Of a stretch of 64,000 nt of DNA, positions 35,301-43,728 are shown piece by piece. The stretch is taken from the NCBI GenBank assembly GCA_963705835.1, contig CAVPLC010000060.1:19473-83472 (forward strand). The letters run 5' to 3'. Under the pieces are notes generated by a model. It worked only from the letters and a program-made list of their open reading frames with translations, was not told where the DNA came from and did no database searches. The first letter of the stretch is position 1. Each line of letters starts with the position of its first letter. Origin of the DNA: Palsa-504 sp963705835 (GTDB taxonomy: Bacteria > Actinomycetota > Actinomycetes > Streptosporangiales > Streptosporangiaceae). Both the position numbers and the translations under genes were made by a program.

Positions 35301-35381
35301 GCGCTCGGCGACCCAGATCCGCACCCAGGCCCTGGCCGACGCCGACCACCTGGCCATCCTGCACGCGATCTGGGCCGCTGA
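32331..35381 (+). CDS. MobF (TrwC/TraI-type) relaxase-helicase, N-terminal part; frameshifted
   Basis: Conjugative relaxases of this type nick the transfer origin and unwind the DNA. The N-terminal TrwC relaxase domain (about residues 1-330) has the metal-binding His pair in MQLHVHSQIA (about 234 and 236). The helicase part has Walker A APAGSGKT (about 586-593) and Walker B LLVIDEASML (about 658). After LANGDLLRIEA the frame is lost at about 34887, where a single extra base (GCGTGTCACC) moves the sequence out of phase. Residues after about 853 are meaningless although the frame stays open to 35381. The downstream part is a separate entry. Confidence 0.85.
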   Translation: MAVVATLSKGYDLEYIWKQVDRGPAKDAASYYIQASESGGEPPGRWWGPGAKALGFEPGQIVERKPYDLLFGKRQAPDGTPLGRPPDGGRKAADLYAQLLAAEPHATAGRKHELRIEAARQTRQSPLFFDLTISLSKSISIFHASLGENARLARQAGDQQGDQYWSALVTEVDDMIWQAVHAGFGYFQREAGYTRTGSHGTRVHGRETGQWHEADLAVAHWLQHTSRDGDMQLHVHSQIAHTARTVTDGKWRAPDSLGYNEHVGAVAAIVSQHLEEALTARFGLEWTVRDDGHGFEITGISGQMMRLFSSRRESITAEVRVRAAQFEQRYGRKPSQRELAHLAQSANFATRAAKHGTLDVTQAHAGWAGKLARVLGVRLASVAPSVWHGATGRGAAHAHGANGTALTELELSRAVQKAVALAQQDKSAWTRADVIKYLGRVLPRSGMDPAAAAALLEILADRALASEFEPVVCLEAPELAEVPRSLLRADGRSVYQRHGGTRYATRAQLVMEERMVAQAGAGGAPQLTRAQAAQLLGADLAQLEGALAGHADDAHAPRTQSGLREDQAAATWSVLTDGKLISVINAPAGSGKTRVLAEAARIWAEAGLGPVIGITPSQSARNTLAAGVPVSYNSAQFLGHLPGRRGARGPVRIGPGTLLVIDEASMLSGPDLADVIAYAQACGAKVILAGDVSQLQAVENGGGMALLAAALGHVRLAEPVRFRAAWEQHASLRLRDGDAAVLADYDQHGRIIGGEPEQMMDAAAAAYVALTADGTDTLLMAADHALRRELSRRIRDELVRLGIVQDGPAVRIAGGAQASCGDLIICTRNDHSVEAGEPGRALANGDLLRIEACHPRRPGRPPRPGRGSADRAAAVDRPHLSARKLRRCRARVRGHRSCRSEPDRAHRPVGDHRDRGPPARLCGPVPRHRRQHRVRVYRVPETGRPSAGPAPSPGTGPLRPPRRQTRRPARRHHRRGAGGAGRRAGPGRPAALGDPDPHPGPGRRRPPGHPARDLGR

Positions 35382-36687
35382 GACCACCCCGGCCCGCCAG
35401 CGGCTGTACCAGGACCTGCTGATGAGCACCGTGCCGCCCGGCTACCGCACAGAGCCGGGTCACCGGGCGAAATGGCTGTGGCGCACGCTGCGCGCCGCCG
35501 AACTGGCCGGCCTGGACCCCGCGCAGGCTCTGGCCGACGCGATCGGCGAGCGGGACCTGGCCGGCGCCCACGACATCCCCGCCGTCATCGACGCCCGCCT
35601 CCGGTACCGGCTCGGCTCCCTGATCCCGCTCCCGCCCGGGTCCTGGTCCGCGCAGATCCCCGAGATCGCCGACCCCGAACGCCGCACCTACATTACCGAG
35701 ATCGCCGCGCTGATGGACGCCCGCAAAGACCGCATCGGCGAGCACGCCGCCGACAATGAGCTCCCCTGGGCACTCACCGCCCTCGGCCCGGTCCCCGCCC
35801 ACCCGCTGGACCAGCTGGACTGGCAGAAACGGGCCGCCGCCATCGGCGCCTGGCGGGAACTGTCCGGCTACCACGACCCCGCCGACCCGATCGGCCCCGA
35901 ACCGGTCGCGGCCGCGCCGGACCTGCGGGCCGCCTGGCACGAGGCCTTCGCCGCCCTCGGCCCCTCCGACGGCCCGGACGTCCGCGGCATGCCGGACGGG
36001 CTGCTGTGGCACCTGCGCGACACCTACCCGATCGAGACCGCCTGGGCACCCACGTGGGTCGGCGACGAGCTCCGCCAGGTCCGCGCCGCTGCCCGGGACG
36101 CCCGCCTGGCCGGCCTGCGCGCCAGCGCCGAGGCCCACGCCGCCCAGCAACGCGGCGACCACGCCGAAGCCGCCCGCCAGCACGAACTGGCCGGCAGCTA
36201 CCACGCGCTGCACGACGCCTACCGGCACCGCGAGGACGTGTTCGCCGCCACCATGGCCGACCGCGCCGACTGGGACACCGCCACCCGCCAGCAACGCCAC
36301 CTGGCCGTCGCCGCCGACGCCGAACTGCGCCGCCGCCACCCCGCCCAGCACCACCCCCCGCTACGCTCGGCCGAACCCGAGCCCGCCACCGAAAGCCAGC
36401 GCGACCAGCTCACCCAGACCCCGGACCAGCCGCCCGGGGAGATGCCCGCGTGGATCACGGACCTGGCCGCCGCCCACCGGACGTTCGCCGCCACGCTCGC
36501 GGACCGGCAGAGCCTGATGATCCCGTCCCAGGACCCGGACTACGGTGACCTCGGCCCGGCGTTCCCGCCCTGGCCCGGACCGGGCAAGGACGCGATCTTG
36601 CAGCCGCCCAAGCCCGAGATCACGCCGTCCCCGCAGGTCCAGCAGCGCGTCGCCGACCGTGACGCCGACTTCGAGGCCGCCGAGTGA
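35041..36687 (+). CDS. MobF relaxase-helicase, C-terminal part (out of frame)
   Basis: In this frame homology resumes at about 34888 with VTPAGLVVRRALGADPRTG and continues FLHANYGDAELGYAVTGHVA and QSRTVHTGLSVITG, the UvrD-like helicase motifs that complete the upstream gene. A long helical C-terminal region with TPR-like and Ala/Arg-rich helices follows. The repaired protein would be about 1,450 residues. The listed start is only the first in-frame GTG; independent translation is doubtful, and without these motifs the upstream helicase should be inactive. Confidence 0.75.
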   Translation: MHTGLSVITGTEDRQHAYVVLSRGTDANIAYVFTVSPKLADPAPGPRPAPELARYDRRAARPGGQPAAITGEALAVLAGVLDRDGQQRSATQIRTQALADADHLAILHAIWAAETTPARQRLYQDLLMSTVPPGYRTEPGHRAKWLWRTLRAAELAGLDPAQALADAIGERDLAGAHDIPAVIDARLRYRLGSLIPLPPGSWSAQIPEIADPERRTYITEIAALMDARKDRIGEHAADNELPWALTALGPVPAHPLDQLDWQKRAAAIGAWRELSGYHDPADPIGPEPVAAAPDLRAAWHEAFAALGPSDGPDVRGMPDGLLWHLRDTYPIETAWAPTWVGDELRQVRAAARDARLAGLRASAEAHAAQQRGDHAEAARQHELAGSYHALHDAYRHREDVFAATMADRADWDTATRQQRHLAVAADAELRRRHPAQHHPPLRSAEPEPATESQRDQLTQTPDQPPGEMPAWITDLAAAHRTFAATLADRQSLMIPSQDPDYGDLGPAFPPWPGPGKDAILQPPKPEITPSPQVQQRVADRDADFEAAE

Positions 36688-36727
36688 CGGCGCCCGGATC
36701 CATGCTGGAGCCCGGGAGGTGACCGCG

Positions 36728-36968
36728 ATGACCGTGACCGGCATCCCCGCCGCCGGGCCGGGCGGCGTGCTGCGGCTGACCTGGGTCCGCGACCGGCTGG
36801 CCGGCGTTCTGGAGCACTGCGGCACCGACGACATCCGGCACCTAGACCGGCCTGGCCTGCGCCGATCATGGCCTGGCCGTGGTCGCCGACGTCGACACCG
36901 CGACCGTGCGGCAGTTGTCTGTCCGCGGCCAGCTCGCCGACCTGATCCGAGAAGCCCCGCCGGCCTGA
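36728..36968 (+). pseudogene. Small conserved-looking gene, frameshifted
   Basis: From ATG 36728 one frame reads MTVTGIPAAGPGGVLRLTWV then RDRLAGVLEHCGTDDIRHLD. Near 36855 the sensible sequence moves to another frame, HGLAVVADVDTATVRQLSVR then GQLADLIREAPPA, and stops at 36966-36968. Codon-position bias supports both halves. Unknown small protein following a relaxase; no function is proposed. Confidence 0.4.
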
Positions 36969-37240
36969 CCGCCGAGCACGGCCAGCTGTTCCGGGCCGCG
37001 ATCCAGGCCTATCACGCGGGCCAGGCCGAAGCTGCCGGGCAGTTGCGGGACAAAGCCCGGGCCGTGTGGGCCCGGACCTGGGCGGCGAACCTTGCCGCGC
37101 TTGGGCTGATGCAGGTCGCTGGCCTGACTAGGTTCTCCCCGGTCAAGCCGCAGCGCTGGGGGGCGGCCTCCTTCGAGCATCACGGCGGTCCGCACGGCCT
37201 CCTGAGCCCGCACATCACAACATTGTCTTTTTGGACCTAA
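36965..37240 (+). CDS. Hypothetical small helical protein
   Basis: CTG at 36965 overlaps the stop of the preceding remnant. The first 50 residues (EHGQLFRAAIQAYHAGQAEA, KARAVWARTWAANLAALGLM) form plausible amphipathic helices; the last 40 look less coding. A start codon is not clear and the reading may be a relic. Unrecognised. Confidence 0.3.
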   Translation: MTAEHGQLFRAAIQAYHAGQAEAAGQLRDKARAVWARTWAANLAALGLMQVAGLTRFSPVKPQRWGAASFEHHGGPHGLLSPHITTLSFWT

Positions 37241-37359
37241 CGAACCAGGCCTCAGCCTCCGGGCCAGGCTCACGCCCCCCGCAGGTGCGATGATGGAAGC
37301 CGCGCCTGGGTCCGTTACCGTGATCGCATGCCGGCCAGCGCCCTGCGGTCCATCCGCGG

Positions 37360-38235
37360 ATGAACGATACCCGGGACGTGCTCGAGCGGGCCTGCGCCGC
37401 TGCCGGGCTCGACGCCGACGGCGCGCGGCTGCTGCGGGTCGGTTCCAACGCGGTCTACCGGCTGAAGGCGCCCATCATCGCCCGGGTCTCGCGTCCTGGT
37501 GCCGACGCCGGTCATGTCCGCAGGACCGTAGCCGTCGCCCGATGGCTGAAATCCGCCGGCTACCCAGCCGTACGCGTGGTGGACGTCGATCAGCCGGTCG
37601 CAGTCGACGGACGCATGGTCACCTTCTGGGAGGCCGTATCGGAGGACGGCGACCAGTACGCCACCGTGGCCGAAGTCGCCGAGGTCCTGCTCAGACTGCA
37701 CCAGCTCACCGCCCCGGCCGATCTGCACCTGCCGGAGCTGGCGCCGTTCGCGAACGCCCCGAGGCGGATCGAGACGAACACCTGGCTGACCCCGCAGGAC
37801 CGGGCCTTCCTGATCACCACGCTGGCCCAGATGCGCGCCGCCTACGCCGAGCTCGAGTTCACCCTTCCGCCCGGGGTCATCCACGGCGACGCGAGCATCG
37901 GCAACGTCCTGCGCGACACCGGTGGCAACCCGGTGGTGATCGACCTGGACGGGTTCGCCGTCGGCCCGCGGGAATGGGACCTGGCGCTGACCGCGATCTA
38001 CTACGACAGCTTCGGCTGGCACACCCGCCAGGAGTACCAGGACTTCGTCCGCGTGTACGGCTACGACATCATGACCTGGCCCGGCTACCCGGTCATGCGA
38101 GCGGTCCGTGAGTTCTTGATGGTCACCTGGGTCATCCAGAAAGCCCCCGAATCCGCGCAGGCCGCCGCCGAAGCAGCCAACCGCATCGCCGCCCTGCGCA
38201 CCGGCGCCAGCCGCAAGGACTGGCAGCCCTACTGA
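37360..38235 (+). CDS. Aminoglycoside phosphotransferase-family (APH) kinase
   Basis: A 291-residue protein-kinase-fold phosphotransferase. It has a nucleotide-binding N-lobe (LLRVGSNAVYRLKAPIIARV), Brenner-type catalytic motif VIHGDASIGNVL with Asp at about residue 177, and metal-binding VVIDLDGFAVGPREWDLA. APH-fold enzymes phosphorylate antibiotics, homoserine, choline or other small molecules; nothing here fixes the substrate, so antibiotic resistance should not be assumed. Its 3' end overlaps the convergent regulator gene by 7 bases. Confidence 0.82.
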   Translation: MNDTRDVLERACAAAGLDADGARLLRVGSNAVYRLKAPIIARVSRPGADAGHVRRTVAVARWLKSAGYPAVRVVDVDQPVAVDGRMVTFWEAVSEDGDQYATVAEVAEVLLRLHQLTAPADLHLPELAPFANAPRRIETNTWLTPQDRAFLITTLAQMRAAYAELEFTLPPGVIHGDASIGNVLRDTGGNPVVIDLDGFAVGPREWDLALTAIYYDSFGWHTRQEYQDFVRVYGYDIMTWPGYPVMRAVREFLMVTWVIQKAPESAQAAAEAANRIAALRTGASRKDWQPY

Positions 38236-39707
38236 ACAAAGGCCTTGTCCGGCGACGACGCGATCCGCCACAGCCGAGACTCGCGGGCCTGCTCGTGGAA
38301 ATCCGTGACCACCGTCGCATCGGCGGCCCGCGTCAGGTGCTGCCGAAAGTCCCGCAGGTAATTCACGCACCGAGCCGACCTGATCAGGTCACCGGCCCGC
38401 AGCGCGGTCAGCGCCGTCGCACATCCCTGCTCCAGATCCCCGGCCGCCAGGTGCGCATCGGCCAGCACCATCGTGGCGAAGAAGTCACTGCGCACGAACC
38501 CGGCGCCATCGGCCGTCCCCACGCTGCGGCTGGCGTACTGCGCTGCATCCGCCGCCCGGCCGAGATCACGCAGGCAGTGCCCGAACTCCGCGGCCAGCTC
38601 CGACTCATCGAAATACCGGATCCAGGCCGGATCATCGTCCGGCCTGCGCCGTTCGAACTCCCGTACCGCCTCAGCCAGCGCCCGGTCGCAACCCCGGGCA
38701 TCACCCAGCCGCGCCAGCGCCCGCGCCTCCATCGTGTGGAAATGCGCCGTCAGCGTCGGCGTGGCGATCCCGGCCGTGCCCGTCCGCGCCGCGCGGGCCA
38801 AGCTGGCCGCCTCCCCGAACCGGCCGGTGAAGGTGGCCTGATGGCTCATCGCATCCAGGATGCTCGCCCCGAGCAGCCGGTCCCCGCCCGCCTGCGCCAG
38901 GGCCAGCGCCTGGATGAAATACCGCTGCGCCAGCGCGCTGCGCGGCGCGCTGTCATAGCTCATCCACGCCGCCAGCAACGTCGCCTCGGCTACCGACGAG
39001 AACAAGGCACTACCGACCGCCTCGGTAAAACGGCCGCGGAGCAGGCGGTCTCCGTCACTGCTGAGGTACTGGATCAGCGCCCGCCGTCCATGCCCGCCGC
39101 CGAACCGGTCATCAAGCTGCCCGAACGCCTCCACCGTCACCCGGAACCGCTCGACATCACCCATGCCCACCCGGACACCGCCTGCCAGCTCGGCCTCCGG
39201 CGGGCTAACCGGATCGACCAGCCACCGCAGCGAAGCATCTTTCCATGCGCCCGGGTCAATCCGGCCCCGCATCAGCACATTCTGGTCAGCCAGATCGGCC
39301 TGCCACAACGAGGCGACGTTCCCGGCCGCCCGCCCGGCCGTGCACGGATACTCCGGACTCATCTCGGCGAACGGCGCCGGCCGTGGCTGCGGCACGCCAA
39401 TCCCGGCGGCCTCCGGCGGGGTGGCATCCAGTCCCAGCGCCTGCCGTGCCGCTGGCGGAAACCCCAGCCCATCGGCGAACGCCGCGAAGACCGAGTACTC
39501 CTTCGGCCGGTGCTTGCCCGTCTTGTAGTCGCTCAGCCGGTTCTGATGCAGCCCGGTGAGGCTGGCGATCTGTTCTTGCGTAACGCCGTTCTCACTGAGG
39601 ACCGCGATGACATAGCCAAGATCGCGCTCCGCGCATGCGTCAAGCACGTCTTGGCGTGCGCAGACCCGCTCGACAATCCTGCGCACCTCAGAAAGAGCCA
39701 GAACCAC
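38229..39707 (-). CDS. HTH regulator with TPR-like C-terminal region
   Basis: A 492-residue protein. An XRE-type helix-turn-helix occupies about residues 25-85 (ENGVTQEQIASLTGLHQNRL followed by SDYKTGKHRP). A long all-helical region follows with repeats resembling TPR (SALAQRYFIQALALAQAGGD, ARALARLGDARGCDRALAEA). Such proteins sense a ligand through the TPR part and are frequent next to small-molecule kinases in actinobacteria. The convergent overlap with the APH gene suggests a linked pair. Confidence 0.75.
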   Translation of the reverse strand: MVLALSEVRRIVERVCARQDVLDACAERDLGYVIAVLSENGVTQEQIASLTGLHQNRLSDYKTGKHRPKEYSVFAAFADGLGFPPAARQALGLDATPPEAAGIGVPQPRPAPFAEMSPEYPCTAGRAAGNVASLWQADLADQNVLMRGRIDPGAWKDASLRWLVDPVSPPEAELAGGVRVGMGDVERFRVTVEAFGQLDDRFGGGHGRRALIQYLSSDGDRLLRGRFTEAVGSALFSSVAEATLLAAWMSYDSAPRSALAQRYFIQALALAQAGGDRLLGASILDAMSHQATFTGRFGEAASLARAARTGTAGIATPTLTAHFHTMEARALARLGDARGCDRALAEAVREFERRRPDDDPAWIRYFDESELAAEFGHCLRDLGRAADAAQYASRSVGTADGAGFVRSDFFATMVLADAHLAAGDLEQGCATALTALRAGDLIRSARCVNYLRDFRQHLTRAADATVVTDFHEQARESRLWRIASSPDKAFVQ

Positions 39708-39985
39708 GGCGCGCTTCCCGTTCCCTTGGTCGCTCGCCAGCCAGTGAGGTGATACCTGTCAGCCTGTCGATACATCAGGTAATACGGCCCGCTCCCGAAC
39801 GCGGTTCACGCCACGGCAGCATCGGACGCCGCTCAAGTCCTTCCCCGGACCGGCCCAACCACGATTCATCGCCATGCTGGTTCAGCCGAGCCTCGAACAG
39901 CCAGACACGTCCGCGTGGTGACACGTTCACCGGACCCGGATTGTCTACGCTGATGCATCAGACCAACGGGAGGAACAGGGCAGCC

Positions 39986-40324
39986 ATGGCCCAGAAAATC
40001 CAGACCATCTTCATTGATGACCTCGACGGCAGCCAGGCCGACGGTACTGTCCGCTTCGGGCTGGACGGTACTGACTATGAGATCGACCTGAACGCCGAGC
40101 ACGCCCAGCAGCTGCGAGACGCACTAGCACGCTACGTCGGTGCCGCACGCCGGGTCAGCGGAAGTGCCCGACGGCCATCCCGCACCGGGCGCAGACCGCA
40201 GGCAAACGGGCTGAACACCACCGAGGTCCGCGAGTGGGCCAAAGCACAAGGCATCGACGTCAAAGACCGCGGACGGGTACCTGCCGAACTGATCGTCAAG
40301 TTCAAGGCGGCAACCGAAAGGTAG
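39986..40324 (+). CDS. Lsr2-family nucleoid-associated protein
   Basis: Lsr2 bridges AT-rich DNA and silences foreign genes in actinobacteria. The 112-residue product has the N-terminal dimerisation domain (MAQKIQTIFIDDLDGSQADG, FGLDGTDYEIDL) and a C-terminal DNA-binding domain ending in EVREWAKAQGIDVKDRGRVP. Its minor-groove hook is present as SGSARRPSRTGRR in the linker. ATG 39986 follows GGGAGGAACAGG; the frame is open upstream but has no conservation there. A copy inside an accessory island is probably additional to the chromosomal lsr2. Confidence 0.9.
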   Translation: MAQKIQTIFIDDLDGSQADGTVRFGLDGTDYEIDLNAEHAQQLRDALARYVGAARRVSGSARRPSRTGRRPQANGLNTTEVREWAKAQGIDVKDRGRVPAELIVKFKAATER

Positions 40325-41090
40325 ACCGGCGAAGTTCCGAGGCTTGTCAGCAGCCATAGGTCACTGTCCGGTGCCAAATAAGTCGGCCGGTTGACAACGA
40401 GTGCGGCCCGTTCGCTGGGCTTGCCATCGAAGTTGTCCCGCTCCTACGTGGCGCCGGCCGCGAACGGCTGCCTGGCCTGCGCCAACTGGACTCTGGCACC
40501 TCGCTAGCGTGAGGCTCGTCGGGCCGACTTCAGCGACGCGAAGTGTTGGTCGACTATGGTCGTAAACATATATTTTGTGGTCCTGGCGACCAAGATCGTT
40601 TGCCAATCAAACAGGCCTGTCCAGGTCAGAGGCGTCAGGCTGGCCGACTTATCTGGCGCGGGACAGTCACGCACGCTCATGCATGATATGCGGGTATTGC
40701 GCGCCCGCATACTTATCCATCGGCTTGCATATCGCCAATCGTTCCGGTGCTCGTCAATTCATCCTTGTCCTAAAGAAGCGCGCCGGGCGCGAGAACGCTT
40801 TGCATTACTCCGAGCTGCCTGCGGACGATTACCTACGCGACTCGACGCTACCGTGATGCAGGGTACTGATGATGAAGGAATGACAGGTGTCATAATCTGC
40901 GGTCCGTGCGGCTGCTGTGACGAATTTCGGAAGATTGTGCCTCTCCGCGATCGTCGCGGCGCCGGGACGATTCTTGGTTGTCCTGATGTGCGGCCTAAAG
41001 TAGGGGGATGCGGTAGCCCGGTCGCGCCTCCCAAGCTGGTCGCTATCGGCTGTCGCCGTCAGCACATCGCTGTTTCAGCGCGGTCGTAAG
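40325..41090. other. Gene-poor, lower-GC stretch
   Basis: About 770 bases with noticeably more A and T than the rest of the window. No frame here has the strong third-position GC bias of real genes. Short inverted repeats such as the GCATGATATGC region near 40680 are present. It probably holds the promoter of the STAND gene and remnants of transferred DNA. Confidence 0.4.
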
Positions 41091-43688
41091 GTGAGGCACC
41101 GAGAGATGCTCCAGTCAGCTACTCACCACGCTATCGTGATCGTCGATGTAGAGAATTTCGGCGACCCGGGCCGGACCAACGCGGACCAACTGGCCGTTCG
41201 TGAGGGCCTTTACGATGCTCTGAGCCAGGCTTTCGCCAGGGCTGGTATAGGCTGGGCTGACTGCGTGAGTGAAGACCGCGGAGATGGCATCCTAGTCTTG
41301 GTTCCCGCGACAGTGCCTAAGAGTTGGCTGGTCACCAGGGTGCCCGCTCATCTCATAGATCTGCTGAATCGGCATAATGCCGCTTGTCCGGCACGGGCGC
41401 GTATCCGGTTGCGACTCGCGCTGCACGCCGGTGAAGTGCATCAAGATGCTCATGGATTCACCGGAAATTCGCTTAACCGGGCTTTTCGTATGATTGAGTC
41501 ATCGGCATCAAGAACAGCTCTGCGTCAATCCTCTGGAGTGGTTGCGCTCATCGTCTCCGACTGGTTCTACGACGAAGTGGTGCGCCACCACTCAGCTGCC
41601 CAGCCTGAACATTTCCGCAAGGTACGCGTGGCAATAAAAGAAACCGAGATGACGGCCTGGATCCGCCTTCTTGGCGCAGGAAAGGAAAAGTCTCAGGGAA
41701 ATTTTGCGACGCAAGCTTTGACCGTGCCAGCTCAACCGGATAAACCCATGTCGCATCATTTGTCAGCGATACGATATTCGATGCCACTAGATGCCGTGTC
41801 CACTGGTCAAGAGGAGGAACTGGACTCTATCGCCACAGAGCCGCTGCGAGAACCTCGCTTGCACCGGCGGGTATGGGGGGATGTCCCAGCGCGTAATCCA
41901 GGTTTCACCGGCCGGGACGACCTGCTGGCGGCGGTGCGAAGGGCACTGTTGGCGGGAGACCGGGCGGTGGTACAGGCGCTGCACGGAATGGGCGGGGTCG
42001 GTAAGACCCAGCTTGCGGCGGAGTATGCGCACCGTTTTGGAGATAGCTATGACCTGGTGTGGTGGATCGCAGCGGAGCGGGCCGGGCTGATCGGAGAGCA
42101 GTTCGCCGTACTAGCCGAAGAGCTTGGCTGCGCGCAGCCAGGGGCCACCGTGGACGTGACGAGGCGGATGGTGCTTGCCAAGCTTCGAGAGCTAGACCGG
42201 TGGCTTCTTGTGTTCGACAACGCTGAAGAACCCGAAGGCCTAGCGGGATGGCTGCCTGGTGGGAACGGTCATGTGCTAATCACTTCCCGGGCTCGACACT
42301 GGGCTGAGATCGCTGTGCCGATCGAGGTCGACGTGCTTGTCCGGTCCGAGTCGGCGGCGATCTTGCGGGACCGGGTGCCGACGCTGTCAGCTGCGGATGC
42401 CGATAGCCTGGCGGATGCACTAGGAGACCTGCCACTGGCCGTTGTGCAGGCAGCGGGCTACATGGCTGATACAGGCATGCCCGCTGCAGAGTATGCGAGC
42501 CTGCTGGCTACCCAGGCTACGAAAATTCTCGATCAAGGACGCCCGACGTCCTACCCAAGATCACTGGCCGCGGTAACTCAGTTGGCGTTCGACCGGCTCC
42601 GCGACGAGGACCTGGCCGCATCTGAGCTCGCCGCACTGTGCGCGTTCTTTGCGCCCGAGCTCATTCCGCCGGAATGGTTTACCAGCGCAGCCGAACAACT
42701 GCTACCCGCGCTCGCCGGGAAAGCCACCGACCCGGTGGCCTGGCGGCAGATCCTGGCCTGGCTCGGCCGCTATGCACTCGCCCGCATCGACCAGCGAGGC
42801 CTACAGATGCATCGGCTCACCCAGGCTATCTTGCGTGGGCATCTCTCATTCGAGCTGACCGCTGTGACCAGGGCACACGCTGAGGCGATCCTGGCCGCCA
42901 ATCATCCTGGCGACCCTGAAATGCCAGGAACTTGGCCCCGCTGGGCGCGCTTGCTCCCTCACCTGCTGGCCCTTAACCCTGCCACGACCAGCAACCAGGA
43001 CCTGCGCATGCTGGCGCGGCTCGGAGCCCTGTACCTGCTCCAACGCGGCGAGTTCCGGGTCGGCCATGACCTCTGCAGAGATCTATATCAGGAATGGCGG
43101 GACAGGCTTGGGCCCGACGACCGGCATACGCTTATTGCGGCGAACGGCCTCGCCGAAGCCCTGCGTTACCTCGGTGATCCCCAGACAGCCAAGGAGTTGG
43201 ACGAAGATACCCTAGCCCGCTTCCGTCGCGTCGCCGGCGATGACAACTCATGGACGCTTGGCTCCGCCAGCAACCTCGCCCTCGACCTACACCAGCTTGG
43301 TGACCTGCCGGCAGCTAGGGAACTGGACGACGACACCCTGGCGCACCGCCGCCGAGTCCTTGGCGACAACCATCCTTATACTCTCATTTCCGCAAACAAC
43401 CTCGCCGCCGACCTGCGCGAACTCGGTGATCTGCGGGCAGCTAGAGAGCTGGACGAAGAAACCCTGGAGCGGCGTCGCAGCATCTTGGGCGACAATCATC
43501 CAAGGACGCTCATGTCTGCGAGCAATCTCGCCGCTGATCTGCGCGGACTGGGCGATCTGCGGGCAGCAAGGGATCTGGACGAAGATACCCTGACGCGCCG
43601 CCGCCGTGTCCTAGGCGAGGACCACCCCGACACCCTGACCTCTGCAAGCAACGTCGCTGCTGACCTACGCGCACTTGGCGAGGTCTAG
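41091..43688 (+). CDS. STAND protein: cyclase-like domain, NB-ARC NTPase, TPR sensor
   Basis: An 865-residue, three-part protein. Residues 12-165 resemble a class III nucleotide cyclase/GGDEF-like fold. IVIVDVENFG (Asp19) and DRGDGILVLV (Asp65) sit at the two metal-Asp positions, followed by LALHAGEV ... GFTGNSLNRAFRM. Residues about 280-560 are NB-ARC: GMGGVGKT at 299-306, Walker B LLVFDNAEE, LITSRAR, and GDLPLAVVQAAGY. From about 650 come four or more 42-residue kinesin-light-chain-type TPRs. The last repeat ends abruptly at LRALGEV, just before an IS. GTG 41091 or ATG 41106 could be the start. Codon use is less GC-biased than that of its neighbours, suggesting transfer. Role unknown; related STAND proteins act in signalling and phage defence. 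Confidence 0.78.
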   Translation: MRHREMLQSATHHAIVIVDVENFGDPGRTNADQLAVREGLYDALSQAFARAGIGWADCVSEDRGDGILVLVPATVPKSWLVTRVPAHLIDLLNRHNAACPARARIRLRLALHAGEVHQDAHGFTGNSLNRAFRMIESSASRTALRQSSGVVALIVSDWFYDEVVRHHSAAQPEHFRKVRVAIKETEMTAWIRLLGAGKEKSQGNFATQALTVPAQPDKPMSHHLSAIRYSMPLDAVSTGQEEELDSIATEPLREPRLHRRVWGDVPARNPGFTGRDDLLAAVRRALLAGDRAVVQALHGMGGVGKTQLAAEYAHRFGDSYDLVWWIAAERAGLIGEQFAVLAEELGCAQPGATVDVTRRMVLAKLRELDRWLLVFDNAEEPEGLAGWLPGGNGHVLITSRARHWAEIAVPIEVDVLVRSESAAILRDRVPTLSAADADSLADALGDLPLAVVQAAGYMADTGMPAAEYASLLATQATKILDQGRPTSYPRSLAAVTQLAFDRLRDEDLAASELAALCAFFAPELIPPEWFTSAAEQLLPALAGKATDPVAWRQILAWLGRYALARIDQRGLQMHRLTQAILRGHLSFELTAVTRAHAEAILAANHPGDPEMPGTWPRWARLLPHLLALNPATTSNQDLRMLARLGALYLLQRGEFRVGHDLCRDLYQEWRDRLGPDDRHTLIAANGLAEALRYLGDPQTAKELDEDTLARFRRVAGDDNSWTLGSASNLALDLHQLGDLPAARELDDDTLAHRRRVLGDNHPYTLISANNLAADLRELGDLRAARELDEETLERRRSILGDNHPRTLMSASNLAADLRGLGDLRAARDLDEDTLTRRRRVLGEDHPDTLTSASNVAADLRALGEV

Positions 43689-43728
43689 ATGCGCCTCGAC
43701 CGTGAGTAGATAACCTCGGGTCATAGCG

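Noticed and set aside
38295..39752. Plus-strand frame opposite the HTH/TPR regulator
   Set aside because: The minus-strand protein has a clear HTH and TPR-like helices; the plus-strand translation is Arg/Pro-rich and featureless.
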